Part shown: positions 1 through 12,000 of the stretch, one piece after another
Position numbering within the stretch: position 1 is the stretch's first letter
Layout: every line of letters begins with the position of its first letter
Assembly: GCF_000003815.2 (NCBI RefSeq)
Contig: NC_049983.1
Span: 24,201,062 to 24,265,061, forward strand
Direction: 5' to 3'
DNA from: Branchiostoma floridae
Lineage: Eukaryota > Chordata > Leptocardii > Amphioxiformes > Branchiostomatidae
DNA length: 64,000 bases
Notes under the pieces: model-generated
Database searches by the model: none
Told to the model about the DNA's origin: nothing
The model's input: the letters and a program-made list of their open reading frames with translations, nothing else
Program-made: the position numbers and the translations under genes

Positions 1-2
1 CC

Positions 3-377
3 ACGCTCCCGTGGAGTAACCCCAAACCCTCCATCCGGTTCCAGCCCTTCCCTCCCCACCCGAACACGACCATGGTGGGTTACCTCTTCTCCATGAACCC
101 CTGGTTGCAGAATCAGCAGCCGTTCGACTACAGCCAGCACCATCAACACCAGCCGAGGTTCCCGGGCGCCGGCCCGCTGAACGTCTCGTCCGCGAATGTC
201 CTCCCGGTCGCCGGCCCGTCGTTCGCCGACCCTTTCTCAGGTTCACAGTCGTTGTTCTACTCAGGGCAGCCCCCGCCGCATCCGCCGCACCAGTTCCACA
301 CGTTCCAGGAGCAGTTTTCGGGCGCCAGCGGGTCCAGGTCAGCCTTCGTGCAATACCCGACAACACAGTCCCACTGA
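3..377 (+). CDS. C-terminal exon of an unidentified gene (partial, 5' end outside window)
   Basis: The reading frame is open from base 3 to a TGA at 375-377, with no stop before the window edge. It is therefore probably the 3' part of a last coding exon rather than an ORF starting at the ATG at 72. The roughly 124 visible residues are low-complexity: rich in Pro, Gln, His, Ser and Phe, with short aromatic patches such as NPWLQNQQPF and FHTFQEQF, ending in TTQSH. There is no recognisable domain, signal peptide or membrane segment. Such tails are common in transcription factors and RNA-binding proteins, but nothing here allows a family call. The GC content is much higher than in the AT-rich sequence that follows, which fits a coding-to-3'UTR switch. 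The gene is convergent with the FGD6-like gene. Confidence 0.6.
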   Translation, partial: TLPWSNPKPSIRFQPFPPHPNTTMVGYLFSMNPWLQNQQPFDYSQHHQHQPRFPGAGPLNVSSANVLPVAGPSFADPFSGSQSLFYSGQPPPHPPHQFHTFQEQFSGASGSRSAFVQYPTTQSH

Positions 378-438
378 TCAATGTAGATTAATAACGTTAA
401 CACTGGTCACTTTTGATTTGGAAAGTCAATGAAAATTA

Positions 439-544
439 GCCTGGGTACCATCCTATTTCTACCAAGGCTCCTTACACTCAGTTCCCTAAAAAAATAGGGA
501 AGTGAGTGTAAGGAGCCCCGGTAGAAATAGGATGGTACCCAGGC
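439..544. mobile_element. Near-perfect fold-back element (106 bp)
   Basis: The left arm starting GCCTGGGTACCATCC is the reverse complement of the right arm ending GGATGGTACCCAGGC. Pairing continues almost to the centre around 485-495, through AAGGCTCCTTACACTCA and TGAGTGTAAGGAGCC. The whole segment can fold into one long hairpin with a loop of a few A/T bases. This is the form of a small non-autonomous fold-back or MITE element. No target-site duplication is obvious. Confidence 0.75.
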
Positions 545-1691
545 CTGGTTGAATTGTGCTCATAGTGGCAGGAGTGCCAACATCCAGCCAGTGGGAGGGG
601 CCAGATACTAGCCTGAAGACCATCTTCCGCAGTGACCACTGGCTCAATGGACTGATCCTGATTCTGTACTTTTTTAAAGAATAATATTTCGCTGAGTCAG
701 ACATAGACATGTCATGGAAAGAAAAATGCTACTAGAAATCAATGCTTGAATCTTTCAACACAAGTTGATATTTAGGATATTTGTAGTCCTTGAATTTGGG
801 TAAAAAATGACTTTCCAAACCAAAAGTGGTCATTGCCCGATGACAGACAAAAAACAATCTTGTCTGCAGGAAGAAAATAACTTTTAGAAGAAAACAGTTG
901 TCTCCCTCTTTGATACAAGTTACTGTTTAATCCAAGTGTTTACCTCTATCTAATAGAATATCTCTAGCTAATGGATTGTCATTAAGTTTTTATCAAACAT
1001 ATTGTTAATGTTGTTGATAGGTAGATAGCTGAACTTCTTCCCAACACATGAGATACAAAGCTGCAGTAGGTCAGCAAAAATTTTCAAATTGGTTCATGTA
1101 TTTCTATGTGTTGGAGGTTCAGCTATTTACTGACTCAGAGAATTGTTTTGTGTTTGTATTGAGTAGTTTAAGTTAGATGTTTTGAGGCCTGGTGGTGATC
1201 ACAGCACCAAAATGATTAAGCAATCCAGGTGTACTGAATTTGCATATATACCAAAGTTATAGCAATATTGCAGGTGACCACAGGTGGGCATACCTGCCGG
1301 ATCAGGTGTTTTGCCACCTGCTGAGCAATTGTCTTTGATGTTTGTTCCTTCTTAAATATACGTCTTAAAGTAAGGATAAGACCAGAAAAGTGCTTTTTCT
1401 GTTATTTGTTATAAGAATCCAACACCTTTTTATATAACCTCAAGTGCTTTTATTTGTAAGAAAGAAAATAAGGAAAACGAGTGTGAGGCTAAAAGGTAGC
1501 GTAGTGATGCCAATGTTAGTACATGTGTGGTTGCATTTTCCAAGATATGTGGATAGAAAAAGCCATTGTGAGAATGTATTGTACCATACATTGTATGTTT
1601 GAAAACTGTCGCTTGTGACTAACAAATTCCTCACATTGTACATGTGAGTTGTCAAGAGCTTTTAAACAATGGTGATATGCCTTTGATTTTT

Positions 1692-1720
1692 AAACATGCC
1701 TTTAAATTAAAGGCATGTTT
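1692..1720. repeat. Perfect 14+1+14 palindrome
   Basis: AAACATGCCTTTAA is followed by one A and its exact reverse complement TTAAAGGCATGTTT. It may be a structured 3' UTR element or the relic of a fold-back element. Function unknown. Confidence 0.6.
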
Positions 1721-2044
1721 TAAACGACCACTTCTGACCCAAATATGTTTTGGTCAGTTAGGAAAAAGGGCACCAAAATGTCAAGCAAACTTTTTTTAAC
1801 GAGTTTGCTCAGTGCAAGGCCATTGACCACTTCTAGGCACTGAACTACGCTCACTGTGGCAGCATTTCTTTTCCCCAAGTCAGAAATATCGAGCTTCGGC
1901 AAGTTCAAATAACTGACTCAATAGGTGAAGCAGGGGTTGGCAGGCTACAATGTATATAAGAGTGACCACTCAAGGCATTGCAAGGAAATGAACTGTAGTC
2001 AGGATCTTTAAAACTCTCGTCCTGTTGAGGGATGCACATAATAC

Positions 2045-2241
2045 TACTCTCCAAGCAGAGGTTAGGCTCCGGCTGTTTTTTTTTAGTCGTTTTTATCGGG
2101 TTTTTATTTCATCTTGCTGTGTCAAAAACTAACTTGGCTGGCGTACTTCAAGAAAAATGACAAAATAGAAAGCCCAATAAAAACGACTAAAAAAAACGTT
2201 TAAAAAAACCCAGCCGAAGACTAAACTCTGCTTGGAGAGTA
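2045..2241. mobile_element. MITE, family A, copy 1
   Basis: The left end TACTCTCCAAGCAGAG and right end CTGCTTGGAGAGTA form terminal inverted repeats of about 30 bp, extending inward to an AGGCTCCGGCTG / CAGCCGAAG... pairing. The interior is A/T-rich with GTCGTTTTTATCGGG and AAAATGACAAAATAGAAAGCCC blocks shared with the copy at 4861-5035. A TA at each outer edge would fit a TA-targeting (Tc1/mariner-like) mobiliser, though this is inference. Confidence 0.75.
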
Positions 2242-4428
2242 CACTTTTACATGATGCCTGTATGTAGGTCCAGTTTCTTTATGGGTTTGGGTCATTTCTC
2301 ACTTAAATCTGGCATACCGCAGCAAACTGCATCGATTGGGGACGTAAATCTGCAGCACCAGCACGGAACAGGCTTTACTGATCTGACTAATTAACCAGCT
2401 TAGAGGGTTTAATTGGCAAAAAAAAATCTACAGGACAAGGGTTAATGCTTGATTAATGGAGAAAAATAATCCATGGGACCACCCAAAAGTAGTGGTCACC
2501 CAAACATAGTGGTCCTGACAAAATGGTAACTTTGACTGTCCATGCTCTGCTATATGCTTACTGTTACAGTAACAGTATTTAGTACATCTGTCCTGTTGTA
2601 TAGGAATTATATATAAGTGTTTGACGTTTGTCTTATATATTATGACAATAGTCTCAGACTAAACTGTAGTTTTCTTTCATTGTAAGTTTACAGCTTTTTA
2701 TTCAATGCCTTTATCTAGACCTGATTGCTAGCCATGCATATAAAGCTATCATGTTCAGAGGAAACAATTTTATCATTTTTCATGTTTTGATAAATCTTAT
2801 AAACTGTACATACTGTCATGAGAGTGTAGTAGTTACAAAACTGTATGTTAGTGTATGTTACTGTGATCTAGTCCAAAGTGCTTCAGAATGATGTTTTAAG
2901 TGTACCAAAATCAGAGGCTATACAAATGTGGTATTACAAATTATGTCTTTTTATTATTTCAACATAGAGATATCTTTACAATAGATGATTATTTCAGTCA
3001 CATACCATGCACACATCATAGTAACTGTAACATTAAAAACTGAGAAGATATGTAAACTGTATCTTTGGTGACTTGAATAGCATACTGATACATGTGTACT
3101 TTGTTTCTTACTTTCTACTTGTCATACTGTTCATGCGATATGATACATGTACATGCATAGAATGATTGTTGAGATAATAATGATTTGTTTTTTTAATGTT
3201 GCATAAAAGTTGAAAGCAGCACAATACTATCAATAACAATTCCAACATTTGTGTTCAAGTTGTGATAATTGTAAATTCTTTTTGTATTTGCATGCTTTGC
3301 ATGTTGCAATTCTGTTGAGAAATCATTTCTGCTTTGGGAGCCAGCCCCTGTTGCATACATGTACTAAGTATTGGGAAAATATTCATGTGCCTTTAATATC
3401 TTGATTTGTATTAAAATTGTAAAACATTACATTATAGATAGGCAACCATCTTGGCAAGAACAGAGGGTGCACAAATTTCTGTGCAACAATTTTTCTTAAA
3501 TTTCCTTTCTTCAAGGTTTATAACTTTAAAGTAACTATATCTCCAAGCAATTTTAACGTGCAAATCTTTTCATACCTTGATGCACAGATTCTTAATTCCG
3601 TATCTTCCCATTATACTACTACTACAATACAATATGGAATCCATTGGATATACACCTGAATCCAGTTCCAAACTTACTTGCTACTTCAATGTTGTCACAA
3701 TTTATAACAAACTTGCAATTTTTACACTTTAACAGTTGCAAAGGCACTTCACACAAGTTTCATCTTGCTGTAAACTTCAACTTGAAGCTAAATTTCTATC
3801 ATAAACTTCACAGTATAACATATTGGATATTCTCTGAGTCCTTGCAATTGAGTTTAGGAATCTAGAATTTAATTTTACATGATATTTTTTTTTGTACAAG
3901 TTCTCCATTAAATGTCACAGTCTTTTACAATTTTTAAAACTATCAAGAAACTTCTTTAAGTGTATTGAATTTGGAATGAATAGAAAGATAAAAAATTGAA
4001 AGACAACAAAACCAACTTTGTACATGTCATCATAATTGTACCTCTGTCTTGATAACAATATTGAGAGTAATCAAGCTGATTTACATGAATGTTGTTTCAT
4101 GGCTTTCGCACCATTTACTGACAATAAGATTCTGAAGTTAATCTTTGTAAGTGTACGCAGTTGGGGACCTGAATAGCATTATTGTTTAGAGATTTTGGAG
4201 ATTGTATTGTATAGATTCATCAGTTTTGTTATGCAACAGCAAGATTCTGTGTGATAAGAGTTTTCAATATCAGCCTGATTGTAAGATAGTTTTTTTTTTT
4301 AAATTTGCAACCTCTGCAAATATCTTCAGCTTACCTCTCCGAAAAACCTATTACAAGGCTTGGCTAAACTTGTTTTACAGAGTCTGACGTTCACTCTGTA
4401 CTTTGAAGCTGTTGTTTTAAAGTGCGTG

Positions 4429-6518
4429 TTACAACACAGTAGCGTTCATCATGGCTGCCACCCACCTGCAAAATAAACAAACAAACATAAACAACAGTTT
4501 TGCCACATTTCTTCTATGCAGTGTGTTTAGTAAGCTAAGCAACACTGTTTTTTTTGTTGTGAAGTTGTTTGAGACATTTGCATATGTCTTGGTGCCAGAT
4601 ATAATTTAAAAAGTGTGTCAACATGCAAATCGAGTACCACTATAGTTATGCACTTCTATTTTCAGGAATTATGCAATACCGGTGCCTTTCTTTCTGGTAA
4701 TGTTACTTCAATTCATTAAAAACTACAGTAACTACTGTACCATGATGCTGAAAACGGCTGTATGGCTGAACACTACAGTATGAAGAAAAATGTTTAGATG
4801 CATTGCAATGTTCTGCGTTTGCTGTTCTTTATTGTGATAGTTTATACTAATGGTTAGAAGTACTTTCCAAGCAGAGGTTAGGCTCCGGCTGTTTTTTTAA
4901 CGTTTTTTTAAGTCGTTTTTGTTGGGCTTTCTATTTCGTATTGTATCTGGCGTACTTCAAGAAAAATGACAAAATAGAAAGCCCGATAAAAATGACTAAA
5001 AAAACAGCCGGAGCCTAACCTCTGCTTGGAGAGTAGGTTAGAAGTTCAAATTGGACTGATGGCTGTGATGTGACAGAATGCTATGATTGTGTGTCTTGAC
5101 GTTGTGTGTGCTGACATTGTCCACTTTTGACCGGTGTTTGAATAACAAAGTCTGTGTGTATCCAAGCTGGAATTAAGTTTTTGCAATAGAGTTGAAGAGA
5201 GGCATTCAAAAGAAACCAATCTGATCTGTTCGTTAGTAATTAAGCACACACATGTACAATTATATTATATCTCAGGTTGTATCATTCCAGTCAGATATCT
5301 AGAACTTACTTAATACTCATATAACACCATTACTATTTCTTGTATTTTCCACCTCTCTGACTGGTGTATTTTGTTTCTCACAGTTTCCCTAACAATATCT
5401 TTTACAGTATGTCCAATCTACATGAATGTAGATGCCACATGTAGGACTTCACATAAGACTTCATTTTCTTTATAGAGATGGTTGGCAATTTTTACCCCAA
5501 TTTTGCTTCCATGGTTTGTCTGGTCTGCTCAACATAATATTATGTAAAAGCAATTGATGAGGAAAAGCTGACATAAAGACACTCTGTTTTGTATTGTTAC
5601 AAATAAATGAAAAAAAAATAAAGGAGATGGTTTCTCACTTCTTGCTGGCTGCCTTGTCGTCACTGCGGAAGTAGACGTCAGGACGTCCCTGATGGGCCAA
5701 CTTGAAGATCAGGTCTGGGGGCGTGTCTTCTTGGGCCTGGGTTAGTCAAGAATTTAAAAGAAAAGCTTTCATGCAACTTTGAAACACACAGATTGTACAC
5801 AAGTTAACAGTAACTCAAGTTACAGCCATGGATTGATTTGGAAACCCTGACTGACGTGTTGTCTGTACTTGCAATTAGCCATCAGGCATGAAAATGCAAT
5901 AAACATCCAACATTCATCGGAACTAGCCAAAATTACATGTGGCATGCAAGGAACAACAGGGAGGAAAAAAGAGGTAAGCAATGAAAAAGATGGCAGGATG
6001 ATATCAGAGAGTGGACTGGCATGACAATAAGTAAACCATTAAGTATAGAAAAGTGGCTAGGGTGGAAAAAAAATTGATAGCTGCAACAGTCAAACAGGAA
6101 TGCTGTAAAATGCATTTAAGTTTGCTGGGATTTAATTTCGCGTTAGCGGGAAAGTGGAGTGTTCACGGTAGTTTTAAGTTTGAGTTAGTGCCATACACTG
6201 TAGTCACATGATGTAATGAAATAATGTTCGCGGTGGTTTTAGATTTGCGGTAATACTTCCTCGCGAAAACTGCGAACATAAAACCACCGCAAATATTTCT
6301 GCATTTACAGTAGAGATGAGTGAATTTCATACCTCTGTGAAGGTGGTAACAGTGAACCCCAGAAGAGGAAGACTCTCGAGTGCGGCTACGTCTTCGCTGG
6401 CCTTGTAGGTGTACAGAACCTTATCCTTCAGCACGAACCACAGCTTCCTCCAGCCTTCACGCTTTGTTTTCCTTTGTAGGTAGCCGCTCATGTCTGAGTT
6501 CAGATTATTAGCTGTCAC
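4429..6518 (-). CDS. FGD6: FGD6-like: PH2 domain exons (last three)
   Basis: Exon 6333-6518 encodes the first strands of the C-terminal PH domain ([32 protein letters not shown]). Exon 5639-5736 continues with [19 protein letters not shown]. The frame meets a stop just after KK if read through at 5637. However, GTGAGA at 5638 is a good donor, and joining it to 4465 restores the expected PH-ending helix: KK then [11 protein letters not shown] and TAA at 4429-4431. The final Trp is the conserved C-terminal helix residue of PH domains, which is why I place the true stop at 4429 rather than 5635. Residues about 1767-1872. Confidence 0.88.
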
Positions 6519-8997
6519 CTAGAAACAGGAATGGGTAAGACAACATTATAGCAGAAGATTCCTCCAGCCTTGAAGGTGTACAGAACCTTGTCTTCAGTAC
6601 AAACCACAGCTTCCTCCAGCCTTCACGCTTTGTTTTCCTCTGTAGGTAGCCGCTCATGTCTGAGTTAAGATTATTAGCTGTAACCTAGAAACAGATAAAG
6701 GGGAAAAGAAGATTGTAATAGAACCATACGCTTTGTTTTCTTCCCCTGGGCACAGTTATCTACTCAGGTTGGAGTTAACCTTGTTGTTGGCTGTTACCTG
6801 GTACAAAATGTAAATACAGCTTATGGTTAGGAAGCACATATTAACTTAGGTACAATGTAAGACCGTAACAGAATCACATCTAAGTTTTTGTCTTCTTCCA
6901 CTCATGTCTGAGTTCATCTTGTTGGCTGAAAAGAAATCGATGTGACTACAGTACAGATGCTTTCAGATGTATCGTTTGCGTCTGATCTTTCAAATAACAA
7001 ATTGCCACTTTAAGACTACAGGAAAAGCCAAGAGACAGCAAAATAAATCCATACTTTGCTGTACTGTGGATGTGAATGGAACACTGGTTTAAAAATCATC
7101 ACAGAGAACCACTTAATATATATAATAAGGCTTATTGTCTTTTGGTCTGACATCTTACTATGGTTTCCAAACCTACAATCATTATGCTATTTGGATCCAA
7201 ACCTACAATGCTATTCAACATTTGTATCTTCACGTCTTGTTATTTCTTCCATCATCCACTAGTGGCATGGCAAATATAATGCTAAAAGACACGATCCTAC
7301 AAGCACTAGTACCCACCTCTTTTAACACAGATGGGATGGACTTCTTTGCTTTTCTTGCCGTCTTCTTGAAGCTCTTGAAGCGAGCTTGGATTGTTGCTCG
7401 ACTCAGCCTGAACCCTCCCCTCTGCTTGTCTGGGTTTGCCTTATCAGGACTGTCCCCTGCACTGCTCCCATTATCATTAGCCTGGAACTCTGGGTGAGCA
7501 GAAACAGGGAGAAAAGTTGGTCAGGTTTAGTCAGGTCTAGACCTGGTCAACCAGGGTTCTAACCTAAGGCCACAACAATTTAATTTCTTGGTTCACGGAT
7601 TCGCTCGCTCCTATTTTTTGGAAAAAAAAATAAAAATAAAAATTACCACTCAGCAAATTTTCACCATTAATGAAACCGTTCATCAACTTTCTGGTGTAGC
7701 AAATTGGCCTTTATATCATAAGCTCCTTAAAGTGTGGGTACAGGTGCTGTTACTGTACAATAATAGTGTTTTTGTACTTTTTTCAAGCTGAAAACTTTTT
7801 TTCTTTATGTTTTGGATTAGCCGTTACCTTTACCCCAACCATTTTACAATTTTTATTTTTATTTCGCCCTTTCGCTCCATATTTTTTATGAAAAAATCCG
7901 TGAACCAAGAAATTAAATTGGTGTGGCCTAAGCGTCTGTCCTTTCATCCTTTAATGCAATTTTGCTGCTAGGGACGGACAAAAATTTTACCCACATTTTC
8001 GTCCTCTGTGATGGACAAAAATCAGCATGTAAAGATCTTCCAAGAAAATTTGCTACTAAAAACAAGAGTTCAGAGAACTCATGCCTGCATGAAATATTCA
8101 GTTTTGTGTAAATTTCTTGTTTTATCTTATTAATCATGCAAATACCACTTGACTGTAGTAAGCATTAATATATTTTAAATGATGGTCTCTCTATCAAAAA
8201 AATACATTAAACATGTGACAAGTCCATTCCATGCAGGCTGGAAGTCGACCCTGCAGACCAGAGGTTGACCCTGCAGGCCCCCTGTTCATCAGGTAACTAT
8301 TTCTGCAGTATGGGTTCATCAGGTAACTATTTCTGCAGTATGGGTTCATCAGGTAACTATTTCTGCAGTATGGGTTCATCAGGTAACTATTTCTGCAGTA
8401 TGGGTTCATCGGGTAACTCTTTCTGCAGTATGGGTTCATCAGGTAACTATTTCTGCAGTATGGGTTCATCAGGTAACTATTTCTGCAGTATGGCTTCATG
8501 AGGTAACTATTTCTGCAGTATGGGTTCATCAGGTAACTATATCTGCAGTATGGGTTCATCAGGTAACTTTCTGCAGTATGGGTTCATCAGGTAACTACTT
8601 CTGCAGACGTATGGGTTTATCAGGTAACTATTTCTGCAGTATGGGTTCATCAGGTAACTTTCTGCAGTATGGGTTCATCAGGTAACTTTCTGCAGTATGG
8701 GTTCATCAGGTAACTACTTCTGCAGACGTATGGGTTCATCAGGTAACTATGTCTGCAGTATGGGTTACTTACCAAAATATTCAGATAACATGCCTACTTC
8801 CTAAGGATTTAAGATGTCTAGCATCCTAACAAATAACAAGATCAGCACTACCCAAAAAGTAACAACTTGTGCCTACCTTTGGAGAGTCTTTCATAGCACT
8901 CCTCACAGACCCTGACTGCCTTGTAGTCTAGGTACTGCAGTGGGGCCCGGTTAGCTGAACAGGTGCCACACACAACCTGAAATCAATAGTTTAATTC

Positions 8998-9039
<42 letters not shown>

Positions 9040-12000
9040 TATTGGTCACAGTACAACCAATTGACATCATAACCAACCAATCGGTCTGCAATTAAAAAGC
9101 AGTCAAATCAACACATGGCCATCACTTTTTGTTGATCCTTTATTTTCCCCAATGATACAAGCATTAAGAAGCTTATCTGTGAGACTTTTCTTCAAGGTCC
9201 TTGAAAGGTTGCATAATAAACAGGTTTTCATAATACAAAATAATAATAATAATCTTTATTGAGACACGACAAAGGTACAGTGACTTTTGCAAGGTCTACA
9301 TGTATAACAGCTACTTACAGTACAACTAAAGACACATATATGGATATCTATAGGTATGAATAAATCAACATTAGCTTGTCATTTACAAAATATGACTTCA
9401 ATAGATTGCAAGAGATTCCATACACTACTAAAAGTACAACCAGTGTTACTTTCACTTCAGCAATTTAAACATCTCATAGCTTGAGTTGTTTGCAAGAGAT
9501 TCCAAATCTTACTAAAATATTCAGCAACTGTGAAGAGTTTATAAAAACAGTGAACCTTTCCACAAGCCCTGCAGTGATGTCTCCTCCAGGTGACAGTGAA
9601 GTCGCATGTACAGCCCATGCACATGGTGACTCTGGAGTCAGGAATCCACACAGGGGCCTTGTACCCCAGCACTAGGGAGTTGGACTTGTCTCCTGGCTGG
9701 GAAAGAAGGATAAAGGTTGGTTTATGTGTATGTTCATGTCAGCAACTTGTAAGTAGAACTGACAGTGAAGTCACAGGTACAGCCCATACACATGGTCACC
9801 CTAGGAGTCAGGAATCCACACAGGAGCCTTGTACCCCAGCACTAGGGAGTTGGACTTGTCTCCTGGCTTCGGTGGAAAGGGGGAAAAGGTGCCAAATTGG
9901 TAAAACTTTCAATTGGTAAATCAAGTGCCAAATTGGTAATAATCAATTTCTTCACAGTATCTGGTCTACTCTTGAGACTGCTTCATATGATGTCTTCTAC
10001 AGTACAAAGTTGAACACATATGAACTTAGATGTTAGTAATTAGTGCTGCAAAATCATACAGCCCAGTGTCTTTACATTAACATGCAATGCATGTACATTA
10101 AATGTTCCGTAAAAGGTTCAGTTTTTCCACATCTAACTTTTCTAACTTTTCCATACCAAAATTTCAAAGGAAAACACTCACCACAGCATCCACATGCCTG
10201 ACAAACTCGTCAAAGGTGCTCCTCTTGGCAGCGTTGTCTCTGATCGCATCGGTCAGGGCCTGCATCCAATCATCTCTCTCCTCTGAAGAGCTGTGACCAA
10301 TGAGATGGAAGGAAACAACAGTGATGTAACAGTATAATTGTTAGCAATCATCCAATCATCTCTCTCCTCTGGAGAGCTGTGACCAATGAGATTGAAGGAC
10401 ACAGCAATGATTTAACAGTAACTGTTAGAAATCATTATCCAATCATCGCTCTCCACAGGAGAGCTGTCACCAATGAGAAGCCAGGAAATGGCAATGAGTT
10501 AACAGTAATGGTTGGTAATCCTCCAATCATCTCCCTCCACAGGAGAGCTGCGACCAATGAGATGGAAACAGCAATGATATAACAGTAACCTTTTAGCATT
10601 TATCCAATCATCTCTCTCCACAGGAGAGCTGTGACCAATGGGATGGAAGGAAACAGCAATGACTTAATAGTAAGTGTTGGCAATTATCCAATCATCTCTC
10701 TCCACAGGACATATTTATTTGATCCACTCGCACCGGGAAGGACCCCTCCTCTTTTTGACAAGTGTGGTGGGTTCTTTAACACCCTCGAGGTGTGGTTCTC
10801 CTCAAACACGAGACCTCCATTTAACGTCCTATCCGAGGGACGGCCATAACTGGAGCTAGGTACTCATTTACATCTAAGTGAAGTGAGGAAAGTAGTGTGA
10901 AGTGCCTTTCCCAAGAGCACAAGATGGGTGGCACATCAACGGATTTAAACATAGAACTTCTGGGTTATGAATGTTAATGTTTTAAAGTTGATTCTGTGAC
11001 TGATGACGTATTTCATGTGTACATACATGCCAAGTCATCCAGGAATAAAGCTGAATCTGAATCTGAATCTGAATCTGAATCAAACACCATACCTCTGGTG
11101 CCACACGACCCTCTAGGATGCACAGATAGAGGGTTTCCACACCAGTTAACACAGGAAGAAACAGTCCTCACCTGGCTGACAGAGTGAATGACCTCTGCAC
11201 ACTGATGATGCTGAGCTCGTTGAGGAAGTCCTGAACAGGCTTCATCACCTTCATGCCTGCCAGCTGCAGCAAGTTGTTTAGCTTGTACATGCCTCCTTGG
11301 ATGGGTGTACAGTACAGTAGAGCATCGCTCATCTGTGGTGACATAAAGTATTGCTGTTAAAAACCTGAGGTACATGTACATGTAACAAGTTGTTCAGCTT
11401 GTACATGCCTCCTTGGATGGGAGTACAGTACAGCAGGGCATCGCTCATCTGTGTTGGAGTAAAGTATTCGTGTTAAAAACCTGAGTTAGCAAGTTGTTTA
11501 GCTTGTACGACTTGGATGCATGTACATTGTACATACAGTACAGCAGGGCATCGCTCATCTGTGGTGACATAAAGTTTTGAAAACTTGAGTAAGCATAATT
11601 TTTTTAATTGTTGTTCATCTTGTTGTTCAGCTTGTACATGCCTCCTTGGATGGGTGTACAGTACAGCAGTGTCATCTGTGGTGACATAAAGCATTGCTGT
11701 TAAAAAGCTGAGGTAGCAAGTTGTTCAGCTTGTACATGCCTCCTTGGATGGGAGTACAGTACAGTAGAGCATTGCTCATCTGTGTTGGAGTAAAGTATTG
11801 GTGTTAAAAACCCGAGGTAGCATAATGTACATGACACAGTAGTGCATTGCTCATCTTTGGTGACAAACATGTAAAGTATTGCTGTTAAAAACCTGAGGTA
11901 CATGTACATGTAACAAGTTGTTCAGCTTGTACATGCCTCCTTGTATAGGAGTACAGTACAGTAGAGCATCGCTCATCTGTGGTGACATAAAGTATTGCTG

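Larger units (their letters stand above)
378..4428. other. Convergent 3' UTR / intergenic stretch, AT-rich
   Basis: No coding exon is supported here; all open frames are short and of low coding character. The stretch separates the stop of the + strand gene (377) from the stop of the minus-strand FGD6-like gene (4429), so it must hold both 3' UTRs. TTTATT (AATAAA on the minus strand) occurs near 2697 and 2949 and could end the FGD6-like transcript, but I cannot choose between them. It also holds a hairpin element (439-544), a short palindrome (1692-1720) and a short inverted-repeat transposon (2045-2241). Confidence 0.6.

Noticed and set aside
8194-8559. Open frames of 121 and 78 codons on opposite strands over the 30-bp repeat
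   Set aside because: They exist only because the repeat period is a multiple of three; both strands are open and repetitive, with no start context, domain or coding bias.
8284-8764. CRISPR-like regular repeats
   Set aside because: There are no unique spacers; units are contiguous, and the context is a eukaryotic intron.
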